Shown: in pieces, positions 11,403 to 23,929 of the stretch
Position numbering within the stretch: position 1 is the stretch's first letter
Layout: every line of letters begins with the position of its first letter
Assembly (NCBI RefSeq): GCF_021018895.1
Contig: NC_079375.1
Location: 21,035,492 to 21,099,491 of the forward strand
Direction of reading: 5' to 3'
Origin: Seriola aureovittata
Lineage: Eukaryota; Chordata; Actinopteri; Carangiformes; Carangidae
DNA length: 64,000 bases
The notes under the pieces: model-generated
Told to the model about the DNA's origin: nothing
The model's database searches: none
The model's input: only the letters and a program-made list of their open reading frames with translations
Position numbers and translations under genes: made by a program

Positions 11403-12589
11403 GTTTGTATATATACAGTTCATTGCTACACAATACACACACGTTGCCTGCATCTTTAGAGCCCTTCTATGATGTTTCCATGCTAATGTACCTGTAGTTT
11501 CCTCTCAGACAGATTGCAGCCTACAGCTTCTGCTCACAGATCTCAGATAGTGATAAGTTTTAACATCAGCTCATGTGAAAACATTTCCCATCTGTAAACT
11601 GCGTGTCTTCAATCTGTTCTGTTTCTTTAGTGAGTTTTTTTGGGTCTCATTTAATTCAAATCTTTTCCTTTTCTTTTGGTTGAGTATGGAACTGATATGG
11701 AAGGTCTCCAGCTTAAAAGAAATCATGATACAAACATGTTGGGACCACTGGTTACAGTGGTCGTTCAGTACTTCCAGAAAAAAGACCACTCTGCAATATC
11801 TGTTGGTTTTTTAGTGATTTGGTCAGTGTGAAAGTACATTCTACCTTCTATTTTGATGTGTTCATTCATTCTTGTTAAGAGATTTCCTGGTGCCTTTTTG
11901 TTTTGTGACTGTATTATAGAACTAAGTTTCTACATACAGCACTTTAAGGACTTTTGGAGGATGTATATTTGGCTTGTTTTGACATTTCTGTACTTTTTTT
12001 ATTTTTTTTTTCTTCACTGTTTTCTGCTAGGATCTAAAGTTACTGGTGTAAATGCCTGTTATGCTACAACACATTTTAGATAGTTACAGAAAAGATGAAA
12101 TTGTGACAATGAAAGGAAAACTCAGTGTAAATGGATTTAAAAATTACACTGAACGTTTCTTTTCTTTAGCCACTCTAACTGTGGTCAGAATGTCATTCAT
12201 TGTTTTCAAATGTTTTATTATGGGAACCACCTGATGCTATGCCTCTAGAAAAACATGTTTAAGTTCAGTAGCCATTTAAAAATCATTTGTTAGCCATTCA
12301 TAGTTTGAGTGATTCATCTGGTCTGCTGGGCTATAGTGAGGTTACATTTCTAATATTGGCAACTTGCCAACCATAAGGAAAAATATTAACTAAATTGTCA
12401 ATCTTTCCTATGGGGACGCAGACAAAGCAATTGGTCTGTACAATTTCTCTTTATTTATTTGAGGGGATTCGAAATTCTGACATTTATAAATAATGCGTTC
12501 CGATATTGTTAAAATAACTGAGCATTTTTCCCTTCAAACTTGATACAAGTTTGCTTAGCTTTGTTTTTTTTTTTTGTTCTTTTTGCTGC

Positions 12590-12595
12590 AATAAA
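12590..12595 (+). promoter_or_regulatory. tfrc: Poly(A) signal of tfrc copy 1
   Basis: A canonical AATAAA follows a T-rich run downstream of the IRE cluster. Cleavage is expected 15-25 bases later. No equivalent survives in copy 2, whose corresponding segment is deleted. Confidence 0.7.
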
Positions 12596-13587
12596 TCATC
12601 ACATCACAACTATTGAGCCGTGGCTTGATTATTAGTTCTCATATAATTATCTTACATTTATCCATGCACTTTTTTTAACTAACTGTTAAAACCATTCTGA
12701 CCTCCCACAACAAAACAGCCTAATTTCTGCTCAAGCTGCTAGATGTGTAAAGAGTCGATATTCCTTATAGTTCAACAGTGATGCCAACAGTGCAGAGCAC
12801 CTTGAGAGGCACAAGACAATGAAGAAAATGGTTGCTGTGACAGTGTTTGACCAGATGATGGAGACAAAGTAAACCATATGTTTTTATTTAATTTTAAGAT
12901 CTCCCACTGAAATCTATTATCTCACTAGCAGTGGGTGATTTGAGCTCCAATGATTAAAGGTATCACTTAGTCTATCCCATGAAAATCATGGAGCGTAGTG
13001 TCATGGCAGCTGCACTCACGTAAATAAATAATAGGGAAAAAAATGCATCTGAAGTTAGCGGATGGTGCATCATGATTGGGGGCTTTGCTTCCTCTGGGTC
13101 TAAACAGCTCAACATCATATAGGGGAGAAATAAGTTCTTTATTAAGGCGTCTTACAGGATAGTGTCAGGGTGGCTGTCCGTCTGCTGAAGCTCGGTAGAG
13201 GCTCAGTGATGATGATAGTCAACAGTTACACTGTGTTTCTGTAAGTACAACAAGATATGTGACATAATTTCACATAGATTATGGCAACATACTAGTTTGT
13301 GGTATTTGCAGCTCATTTAAAACAAAGCATCGCCAAATCAGCATTTTAATACCTACACTAATTCAATTTTGTGATTACAAAATTCAAATTGCTAAAGTCA
13401 TATTTGTATTGGGGCTACCAGCAAATCCGACGACAAATAATATTCCAACCCTGAAAACCTGTCCACACTGCACAGAGTGTGTCAGGAACAGAGGTTAATA
13501 GGGGCCACGTTGCTCATTTTTGTCCTGGTGCCCCCTGCAAGGTGAATCTGGCCTTCATGGACTCCATGGGTTGAATGGGCTCATAAT

Positions 13588-14075
13588 GGGCCTCATTCAC
13601 CAACCATTCTTAAGAAGAAATTTCTTCTTAAAACCCACTTACGCTCTTTTTACGCAGATTCTGACATTCACCATTTGAGTGCTGACATTATTGAGCAAAA
13701 TAACTGGTTATTGCGTTTTCTTCTGTTCTACAGTTTTATAATTACATAATTATTATAGATAATATATTACTTAAATTACAATAATATTTTTGTCGTTAAT
13801 ATTTAAAAAAAAAAACAAAAAAAAAAAACACGACCCTTCAGTCTCATGTCTTTAAAAGGCCATATTTGGGCGTTTACCTACGCTAATGGGGCCAACTGGC
13901 ACACACTTTCAATTACGAGGAGACTGGCATTCATCAATCTAAGAACACAGGTGCGCACAATTCTGCGGTTTAAGAATACGTTCATGAATCTGACGTAGAT
14001 TTTTCTTAAGGACTTTCTTAAGAACAATTTAAGAAAGAATTGAAGAAAATACTCAACGTATTGGTGAATGAGCCC
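13588..14075. mobile_element. Terminal-inverted-repeat element, copy A (non-autonomous DNA transposon)
   Basis: The ends are inverted: GGGCCTCATTCACCAA on the left and TTGGTGAATGAGCCC on the right. The interior is rich in CTTAAGAA-type motifs and has no coding capacity. A related copy in opposite orientation starts at 17079. I see no clear target-site duplication, so the superfamily is not assigned. Confidence 0.8.
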
Positions 14076-16262
14076 TGATGTGAGGAACTGTCAATGAATC
14101 AGTTTCTTCAATGACAGATGTTGCGTTTACTGTAGGCCTACTTGTGAATAGTTATTCTAAGACGAGTGTGTTTTGTTGCAGTGTGATGTGCCCGTCCACC
14201 TGCAAACCACCAACAACAGCACAGGAGGGAGAATCTCTGCAGGTCTGAAGCCTGGAGCTTGCAGACAGTGTCCATGCTACAGAGACGACCCGGTTAGACA
14301 TTTACTTCACATCTTTGCATAAAAAAATGTTTATGCCCCAAATTGTTCACAGTGTAATCCTAGAACTGGAGATTAAGAGCTTTTGAAATGTCAAACACAG
14401 AGCACATGGTCAGTTTTAAATGTTTCACTCACATATATGTGTCAAACAAATGATGGACAGTCAAGTGTTTCTTGACATACACACTCTGTGTGTCTGTCTA
14501 TCTGGCTGTCTGTCTGGCTGTCAACAGTAACAACATCAGGACAGAGGGGCTGCTGTCTTGAACTCAGGCTATGAAAGCTAACACAACTCTAACACACATC
14601 TACATCTGGGGAAACCTACTGGAGAAGCCTGTCTGCTCAGTAACACACACACTAAGGTTATACACACACTGTCACTTTGCTGAGTTGCAACAGATACAAT
14701 GTGTAGCTCACATATTCGTGTCAAACTAAAACTCACTTCTCAAATTTGCTTGGACTTGAGACTTAAGTGGAAACTCCCATCTCTGGTAGATACTACACAA
14801 CTTACAAGGATGTCACGAACTCATCTGAAGTTCCTCCTACCAAAATATATAATATATAAATTATATTTATTCACAAAAGATGATGTTTTCATATGAGCAG
14901 GAACTGAGGTGTTGTGTGTGCTGTGCATGTCGTTTCTTAGAAAAGAAAACCCTAGACATTGTGAAAGTCCAGAACCACCTCCACCTCTACCATTTTTTCT
15001 GAGAAAGCATTTCCTCCACTGCTTTCGCACAGTTGGAGTATTGTTACAGTGACATGAATGCAGCTACAGATACTGAGGAAATCTGTTGGCTTGCTGTGCT
15101 GTTCACCTCCAACACATTTGCCCCAGAGATAACAATTCAACCAGACAGACCACATCAGAGTGTCAAGTAGTGATTACACAGATAAAAGAGACTACTCCAA
15201 TCCACTCTGACTGCGGTTGCTATAGTGACTTTACATTCTTGGCCTGAGGTTGCATGAAACTACAACAACGACTTGCTGTAAAAAATGTTGTTGAACTTTC
15301 AGAACTGTAAATCCTCAACAGTGAGACGGCTGTTTCCAAGAGAAGATAGAACAAATTCCCATCATGTCCACCGTTTTGTCCAGCAGGAGATATACAGTAG
15401 CTCTATAAGTGTAGTCGTGGGTACGATCATGCATGTTCTAAAAAACAATGGATTTAAAGACGTTTTCTAAGCTGCATCAGCTCCTCTTTCATGTGACTTG
15501 AAATTTCAAAGCAATGACAGAAAGTGATACAAAATGTGGGAAAATTATACTGTGGGAAATTATTAGAACCTGAGCTCAGACCACCCAATGACTGGTTTGC
15601 ACAAAATACACGTTTACTGCCTGGAACCAGGTATAAACATATCATTACTGAAGAAACCCAAAAGAGCAATTATAGGGACAGTCAAACAACCTTACTACTG
15701 TTTTGACAAAATGATCAATAATTAAAAGTGATGGTAAATAAATGAGATTGCAAAACCTAGCATCAAAAAATAAAAAGAACCACCTGTTTACAAAGATTTA
15801 CTAATAATTTACCACCAGTGGCGACTGCTTTGCTCCTGCCCACCACAAATGCCCAATCACAGGGGTTGTTGATTTGTCAACCCTGTCTGTATGAGCATAA
15901 CATTGGGTGATACAATAACCAAATTATCAATATTGTCTCCATTTTAAGATGCTGGCATAGGAATTGTGTGTTTGTCTGTTAAGTAAAGGGCAATCAACCC
16001 TCCGCCCTCTGTGACAAGAAATCACTGTGACTTCTTGTTATGGCCACAGCTCACGTCATCCCTGTGCTTAACCTTTCATGCTTTTTGTGTAACTATTAAG
16101 CAGGAAGCGTGGTCCCATATTCAAAATCGGCTCAAGCTGCTGGACATGTTGCCCAACCTCATTTCCACTTCCTGCCCGAGCCATGCATCATGATTGGAGC
16201 CGCACCCAGTCCGGCTTTGCAATCAACTAAATGCAATTTTTTTTTTTTCAGTATATTTTTTT

Positions 16263-16446
16263 GGGGTTTTTGTGCCTTTATTTGACAGTATAGTGGAGAG
16301 AGACAGGAAATGGGGAGGCAGAGAGAGGGGGAATGATAGCAGCAAAGGCCGTCCGATGCGGGACTCGAGCCGGGGCCAACTGCAGCGAGGACTGAAGCCT
16401 CTACACATGGGGCACCTGCTTAGACCACTACGCCACACGACGCCCC
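16263..16446 (-). mobile_element. tRNA-derived SINE
   Basis: Read on the - strand, the element starts at 16446 with a tRNA-like head. The A-box-like segment (GTGGTCTAAGC) lies near 16416-16430 and the B box GGCTCGAGTCC at 16361-16371. An unrelated purine/pyrimidine-rich body follows, ending in the T-rich + strand stretch near 16250. It is a dispersed teleost family. Further degraded copies lie at 38385-38490 and 41690-41950. Confidence 0.88.
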
Positions 16447-17078
16447 GTTGTTGTTTGATTTTGATATGTTTTATGTTTTGAACACTGTACACCTACATAC
16501 TTGTTAAACTACGTGGGCAGGGCATAGATTTAAAAACTGATCACACAAGCAGAAATCTTCTTTGTTTGGGAACTACTCTGTCACAATTAAAATGTTGTCA
16601 ATGTTTCTTGGTTTTATTTGAGACAGTGTAGTTTGGTATGTTTTATTTTCATTTTGGGTTTATTTTAGAGACACTTGTAATGCTTGTTTTTGGAGAGTCC
16701 TGTTTTGATTATATTTGTTGCTTTTTTTTTAAACAGCACCATTAGCATCAACCATTTTTCCCTTTTTAGTTTATCTCATTTCTTTTTTTTTTTTTTCTTT
16801 TTTTTTTTTTTACAAATTTGCCAAGCATCTTACTTATTAAAGAAAAAAAACATCTGTTTTATGTTGCTTCCCTTTTCCCCTGAAGAGCTAGGTTGAAACA
16901 TTACATATGTTTTTTCAAACAAGAAAAAGGAGAAATGGTCCCAGACAACTTCACTGGAAAAACAAATCAGTGCCAGCACACTGATCACCAAACTGAATTG
17001 TCCTGCTTCCCTTCCTTTCCAAGAGCCACTATTTTCACAGCTATTGCATGAAGTACATTTTATGGATTTACAGAAAAC

Positions 17079-17697
17079 GGGCCTCATTCACCAATATCTT
17101 CTTAAGTATTTTCTTAAATTCTTTCTTAAGTTGTTCTTAAGAAACTTCCTAAGAAAACAAGAAAACTCTACGTCAAATTCATGAATGTGTTCTTAAGCCG
17201 CAGAATTGTGCGCACCTGTGTTCTTAGATTGATGAATGCCAGTCTCCTCGTAATTGAAAGTATGTGCCAGTTGGCCCTAATCAGCATAGGTAAATGCCAA
17301 AAAATGCCCTTAAAAGGGCATGAAACCGAAAGTTCGTGTGCAGACACAGACAGAAATTACAGAGAGATACCATACCAAAACGAAGTGGAGGTACTGCTGC
17401 AGGAAGTGAGCTGCAAACGATCAGTTAAGTGTTAATGTAGCGTTCATTTGTTTTAAAAGACCACAATACTTTGTAAAAAAAAAGTTATTTTTAAAAAATA
17501 TAGTATAAATGACAAAGATATTATTGTAATTTAAATAATATAATATTATATAACTGTAGAACTGAAGAAAATGCAATAACCACTTATTTTGCTCAAACAT
17601 GTTAGCACTCTTGAGTGAGTGTAGATTCTGTTCTTACCTAAGAACAAACCCCAAATAAGAAAACATAAAATCTATAAAATAAGTTTGGTCAGTAAAA
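17079..17697. mobile_element. Terminal-inverted-repeat element, copy B, inverted relative to copy A
   Basis: It starts with the same GGGCCTCATTCACCAA end. Its first 250 bases match the reverse complement of the right half of copy A (13588-14075), and its remainder matches the left half. The right end is degraded, so the boundary is approximate. Confidence 0.75.
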
Positions 17698-18135
17698 TAG
17701 TTCCCGCAGGAATGTAAAGACATAGTGGCATTAAGTAGAATATCTCAAGTAGCCTACTTTTAAAATTATGCTGACAGTGCATGACACAGTGTACATAGGT
17801 ACTTTCCACCACTCACAGTGCCCTCATTTCAACTTTATTGTTTCTTGTATCATCTCAGTAAGCGAGCAGAGAGCAACAAAGCAGGAAGGAGCAGACACTT
17901 TTGTCACAGTTTGAAGAGAGGGTGAGAGTTTTATTTGTCACAAACAGCTAGATACAATAGTTCAGTGTTTTGCGTGTGTTAAAAGATGGCAATAATATTA
18001 TTTATAATATATAATATAATATATATTATAATAATATTTATAGTATGTAGGTTCCATCAACAACAAAAAAACATTTTTTAGGTTAATTATAAAATCATAT
18101 TTTCTCCTGATCCCTGGATTTTTCTGCTTTTACAG

Positions 18136-21100
18136 TTTAACGGGGATCCACATTACCATACACATTTAAACTTGATGCAGAAAATGGTAGGTGACCATGA
18201 CAATCGTGAGGTGGAGATGATGCCGTCATCCAACATGGATGAAGAAATTGGGGGAAATGGAGTGGGAGACCATCTCAATCACAACCCAGTCCACAAACCA
18301 TATGTGGCTCAAAAGTTTGGATGTACCCCCAAGAACCTCTGCTTCATGGCAGCTGCAACCCTCCTCATCTTTATCATTGGTAAGAGTTCATTGAATGAAG
18401 AGGCTGGTTTATACTGAGATTACATCACTCTAAAATAATGTGTGGAGTTCCACAGGGATCAATCTTAGGACCACTACTTTTCTGTATTGATATGAATCTG
18501 TATATGGTGTTGTCATCAGGAGACTCGGTATGTCTTTCCTCACCTATGCTGATGACACAGAGCTTTATGTGGCTGTGTCCTGATGATAAAGGAACAATTT
18601 GTGCTTTTCTTTGGTCCTGTCTGTCTCTGGTTGTTCCTTATGTGAAACCACTGCTTTTTTCAGGATACTTAATTGGCTACCTGGTCCATCAAAAGAAAGA
18701 CTTGGTTCCCAGCCCTGCAGTCTGCATGCTCCCAACTGAACAACCTACTCTCCATGAGACCGGTGCTGCCCCTCTTATGGACTGGGACGATGTCAAAGAG
18801 CTTTTGGCTGAAAAACTCACTGCAACCAAATTTGAACCTGTCTTTAGGTAAGTCTAAAGCCCACACACTGTAAATTCTGCAGTGAAGCAGGGTTGACTTC
18901 TTCATAAAATGACTATTACTGTGAAATTTCTTATTTGTGTTACATTGTATTCATTGAATCCTGTTTGCTTCCCTCCATTTTTCTTTTCCCGTCATGTTTT
19001 GTTTCCTCTTATCATAGTGAGTTTACCAGCAACAGCCATCAGGCTGGTTCTCTGGGAGATGAAGATCTGGCGATCAAGGTGATCAAAAGGTTTAAAGAGT
19101 ACGGCATGAACACCTGGACTGATGAGCACTTTGTTAAGGTTCAGGACCCCCCAGCTTCTGGCTCCAACAGAGTTGTTTTCAAGGACGGGAAAGAGGAGCG
19201 CCCAAATGGATTCCTGTCCTACAGTGCTAATGGAACAGTAACGGTAATCTACAAGCAAAATTAAGAAGATTTTTTTTTTTATTAAATAGAGAAAATGCCT
19301 TAATTCCTTTTTTTTTTTTGCCCAGGGTGCCGTTGTGTATGCACACTATGGGCAGGAAAGCGACTTAACGTTTCTGCAGGGCAGGAACATCAACCTGAAT
19401 GGCAGGGTTGTGCTGGTCAGAGCTGGTAGGATCAGTTTTGCTGAGAAGGTGGGTGGTTTTAGTAAGAAATATAACTTATTATTATAAACATTATTCTTCT
19501 TTTTCCCCTCAGTCTAAAGTATATATTTAGAGTATATATATATATATTTTGAACTTTGCTGTTATCTTTTTGCTTACAGGTAGCCAATGCTGCCAAAATG
19601 AATGCCTCTGCTGTGTTGATCTATGCAGACCCCTTGGATTACTCTATCGGAGACACCACTCAGCTCTTTGGACATGTGAGTGTGGGCAGTTTAGAAGCAT
19701 GTTAGTTATTTAGAGACATTCAGTTTTGTTTCTGTGTGCTGAGGATATTAATCTTACTTATTACAATATGTAGATTTCTGTTCTTGGCTGACAGTAAATG
19801 AACCTGATATGGTCTTCAGCTGTTGTAGGAATATTTGATTTGAATAATAATTATAGGCATAATAATGTAGAATTTAATGTGTTTCTGTTTTTTTGTTTTT
19901 TTTTGTGTGTGTAATTTTCTTAATTTCCAGTTTAGAAGCTTGAAGATGAGCCTCTAGGCTGCTGGGAAGATTAGTCTTGAAAACAAAAGAATTTTGTTGT
20001 AAACTGATATCTGCTGGTCAAACTTCATAAGACTTGTTTCTGTCCATCACAGGTCCACATGGGTTCAGGGGACCCTTACACGCCAGGCTTCCCCTCCTTC
20101 AACCACACCCAGTTTCCTCCTGTCCAGTCTTCAGGTCTACCAACAATCTTGGCTCAGACCATCACAACAGCTATGGCTACTAGCATTCAGAGGTAAGGCT
20201 CAGACATACTGTGGACCATCTGAAATGATGCTTTTAAAAAGACAGACATTATAAAAACTCTGAATTAAATACAGTACCTTGTTTGTCAACTTTAAATATT
20301 CAAATAGTTTTCTTAGTAGCAGCATACATCATGTTTATTGTCTGTGTCCTACAGGGGGCTTGGGGGTCAGAGTGGGCCGGCAGAATGGGCACTCTACCAT
20401 AAACTTGGAGACGACACAGATGTTATCACCGTGGAGGTCGACAATGTTCTTACTGATAAAAAGATACATAATGTCTTTGGCGTGATCAAAGGCTTTGTGG
20501 ATGCAGGTACGATGAGATGCTTATTTAACAAGAGAGAGATACTGTGATCAGGAAGTCGGTTTACTGAACAGAGTGTGAGTTGTTCTCATTGTCTTTTTCA
20601 ATTTTAGATCGGTATGTGGTCATCGGTGCCCAGAGAGACGCATGGGGTCCAGGTTTTGCAACATCAACCGTTGGCACTAGCGTCCTCGTTGAGCTGGCTC
20701 GTTCCATCTCAGACATGGTGAAGAATGGTGAGTCTCGGATAACAGCAGCTGTTTAGTTTGGAGAAGATTTTGACCACAATAATATTGATGGAATGGATGT
20801 ACATGTAATATTCATATCAGATCCTGATTATTGTATGTCATGTAGGAGCTAAAGAAACTAGTCATTGGACATGCCTCATCAAGTTATTGAAGTATTTTCT
20901 ATTTAGTGAGGGCCCTGCTCTTTTTGTTAATATGCATTTGTTATCCATTTCAACAGATGGATTCAAGCCAAGGAGGACGATTGTGTTTGCTAGCTGGAGT
21001 GCTGGAGAATATGGGAGCGTTGGTGCCACCGAGTGGTTGGAGGTGAGAATTGCAACTTTGTAATACAACATTTTCTTGATGAGCAGCTTTAATGGAATAA

Positions 21101-23929
21101 TGAAACTGATTGGTGTTTGTACTCTTCATTTTATTTTATTTTTTGCATGTCTAGGGTTATCTGTCTTCTCTGAACATGAAAGCCTTCTCCTACATCAACC
21201 TGGACGGTGTTGTAACAGGTATTTACGGTTAGAAACATGTTGGACATCTTGTCCACATCTAGATGATCAACATGTATAACTGATATTGACTTATAGAACA
21301 GCAATGTGTTAAATGACAATGTGACAGCTATCACTCCAATGTGCAGCTCCTCTCAGGTTTGTAGTTAGTTTCAATTTTTAGCTGTCCACCCCCAACTTTA
21401 ATCTTTGGGTTCAGTCTCCAAGCTCTCATAGCGTCACTTTGGGCCGCCGCAGGCAGCTGTTGGAGTGAAAAAGGTGTAAAACCCCATTATACACTACCTG
21501 CTTGATATCAAAGGGCAGATAGACACAGATAGGGACCAGCTAGTGAATATAGTGGAGCAATGTTATGTTCACTGCTTGTTTCTGTTGTCCCCAAGTGGCC
21601 AAAACAACCAGTTATACTGTAAATATAGGAAAGTTTTAAACTTGCAATTTTATTTTCAGATTGACTGAATGTAAGTCTTCTTCTCCAGGTCGCAGTGGAT
21701 TTAAAGTAGCAGGCAGTCCCTTGATGCACGGCCTGATCGAGAACACTCTGAAAGAGGTAAACCGGCAGCAATTCGATACAATTCATTCATTTGTTTTCTA
21801 AATTTTTCAAACGCTAATATAATAAATACACTTGCTTTGTCCTCAGGTGAACTTCGGCAAGGATCAGTCTCTCTTTACTCATTTTGGAAAGGGTAACTGG
21901 GAATCAGATGTGTAAGTCTGACCAGGCTGTCGCATTCCCATCCACAGTCTCAGTGTTTATACATCTCCATGACAACCAAAATTTTCACATTCACAACTGG
22001 AATGTGTGGGCTAGCCATCATACTCACATTTAGCAAATGTTCACCACTTAATCTTCTTTTTCATTGTTTATTTTCCAGTTTGGAGCCTCTGAAGTTGGAT
22101 AACGCTGCGTATCCTTTCCTGGCCTTCTCTGGCATTCCCTCAGTCTCATTTAGATTCACCTCTGGTAACTCAGTAAGTCGTCCTGATGTACCAAAAATTA
22201 TTAATATTTTCTAACCATACCCCAGGACGAACCCTAACCCATTATGTCAAAATGTGGTTCATCCAGGGATGTATCTAACCTAACTAATTCTTTACACATC
22301 TTTTTCCCCTCTTAGGACTACCAATACTTTGGCACAATGCTGGACACCAGGGAGAAGCTGAACTCGGCCACGGCCAACCAGGTTCCTCAGCTGGCTGTAA
22401 CATCGGCCCGGTTCGCAGGTCACATTGCGCTGAGGCTGGTCCATGATCATCTGTTGCAGATGGACCTGGGGAAGTACGAGAAGATTATACGTACTCATGT
22501 GGCTCAGATCAATACGAAAGTGAAGAATGTTCAGAGGGTGAGTGGCCAATGATGATCTTGCAAACTAAGATTGTATTTACCTTTTTTGAGGGCGAATTCT
22601 TGAAGAAATCAAGGTTGACCTGACTCAGAGTTCTGCACACAGATAAAGAATAAATGATTATCTATCTTTGTAAAGTAGCAAGTTTATATGTTTTTAGTGC
22701 CATTTCATTTGTCAGTTTTTTCCAATGCTGTCTTTATTATATAACTCAAATGTGCATTGAAGATGCACATTCCTTTAATTTTGTTTATTCAGAACACACA
22801 TTTACCCGTGTTGATGCCATGTGTGTTTCCAGATGAAGCCCCAGCTGTTGCCCAAGGCGCTGACAGTGCAGTGGTTGATCTCAGCCTATGGCTCCTACAG
22901 CCGTGCCTCTCGCAACCTGGCAACAGAAATCCAGAACAGTGACCTGGAGGACATCGAGATGTGCCGCATCATCAATGACCGCATCATGGCGGTAAGATCT
23001 CTACAGTGAAGGGTTTAGTATGGAGACATTCTGTGGAAAAGCAAGTCTCAGCATGTCTTAATGGTGCAGTATCTCTAAAGTTGCACTTGAAGCAGCTATA
23101 ATCTGTTTTTATTATTAGAATATATGCGATGACCATGTGACTGTGTGAAGGGGGTCACTTGAAGTGATGAACCTACAAAGAATTAACACCCAAATTTGCA
23201 GTTCTCCTTTTTTACAGAGCTTGATATCAAGTTCCAGCTCATTGTTTAGCTGTCTGTTCTGCAGCCTTACTGTTTTGATTTGCTCTCACTGCTCTTGTTG
23301 TTTTCAACTGCAGCTGGTTTTCAACAAAAAGCTCTGATAAAGTTACCGTACACTCCCCGCAGAGCAAGAAACAGCAGACAGACATATTTAGAGAGATATT
23401 TAATTCACATAAGGACTGTAAATAATCAAAATTAAGTTTTTCTTTAACTAATACTACTTGTAGTGGACAAGAAAGCTAAAAAACACATTTTGTTTGAGGT
23501 ATTTCGTTCTCCCTGTGTCTTCTGTCAATATTATCCAAAGGCAGATTGTTGTATTTTCATTTTTCCAAGGTATAGGTTGTATAGCTGAGCATTTAGGTGT
23601 AAAATAACCAGCCTACAAAGGCATGACATCAAAAAAAAAAAAAATCCTTCCTCCTTCATCCCGTGTTTTTCCCCTTGTTTCTGCAGGTGGAAAGGAACTT
23701 CCTGTCACCCTACGTGTCTCCCAAAGATAGTCCTTTCCGCCACATCCTGCTGGGCTCTGGCCCCCACACTGTCACAGCTCTGTCCAACCATCTCGACGCC
23801 CTCAGGAACGACGACCCCGATTCGGACGCCGACTTGTTCCGCAACCAGTTTGCCTTGGCGACCTGGACCATTCAGGGCTGTGCCAACTCATTAGCAGGCG
23901 ACATCTGGTCCTTGGATAATGAAATCTAA
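18136..23929 (+). CDS. tfrc: Transferrin receptor 1, copy 2 (diverged N-terminus, first coding exon not found)
   Basis: Exons: 18136-18379, 18664-18847, 19018-19243, 19326-19448, 19580-19675, 20053-20192, 20355-20506, 20608-20727, 20957-21042, 21155-21218, 21689-21756, 21847-21911, 22079-22172, 22316-22537, 22833-22991, 23687-23929. All junctions and phases match copy 1. From exon 4 to the stop the encoded protein is identical to copy 1. The exon at 18136 has diverged: YTRF has become HTHL, a two-residue insertion (about HD) is present, and a cysteine appears near the membrane (FGCTPK). The next exon adds a stalk cysteine (AVCMLP against AVSMLP). No equivalent of coding exon 1 is recognisable upstream. 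If it is absent, ATG 18184 has a strong context (A at -3, G at +4) and would give 745 residues. The frame is open throughout, so this is not an obvious pseudogene. Intron 16 is 71 bases shorter than in copy 1. Confidence 0.9.
18440..18587 (+). mobile_element. Decayed LINE reverse transcriptase fragment in tfrc copy 2 intron 2
   Basis: Orthologous in position and sequence to the fragment at 4331-4479. The protein text reads [19 protein letters not shown] and then, out of frame, SYADDTELY. The shared insertion predates duplication or was spread by conversion. Confidence 0.85.

Larger units (their letters stand above)
9904..12615 (+). other. tfrc: 3' UTR of tfrc copy 1
   Basis: About 2.7 kb run from the stop codon to a canonical AATAAA at 12590-12595. 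The interval carries five iron-responsive elements between 10910 and 11402, and an ATTTA-rich segment just before the first. In mammals such a cluster binds IRP1/IRP2 when iron is low and protects the mRNA from endonucleolytic decay. Its layout (number, spacing, C-bulge and loop) closely follows mammalian TFRC. The precise 3' end is inferred from the AATAAA. Confidence 0.85.
12616..18069. other. Spacer between the two tfrc copies
   Basis: No coding exon is recognised. Positions 12733-12890 match sequence downstream of copy 2 (24313-24480), which marks the ancestral end of the duplicated unit. The rest holds two inverted terminal-inverted-repeat elements and a SINE, listed separately. The promoter and any untranslated exon of copy 2 should lie here, but I cannot place them. 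Confidence 0.6.

Noticed and set aside
14182..14291. Segment after TTTTGTTGCAG as a copy 2 exon 1
   Set aside because: No ATG in a suitable frame, a poor donor, and no similarity to tfrc.
17859..17921. Segment after TCATCTCAG just upstream of copy 2 exon 2 as its first exon
   Set aside because: It has no ATG and only a marginal donor. It could at most be untranslated, with no positive evidence.
18136..23929. Copy 2 as an assembly duplicate of copy 1
   Set aside because: Exon 2, intron 2, exon 3, intron 16 and the 3' UTR differ by many substitutions and indels. A false duplicate would match throughout.
18136..23929. Copy 2 as a dead pseudogene
   Set aside because: All 16 visible exons keep splice sites, phases and an open frame. 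Only the first coding exon is unaccounted for.
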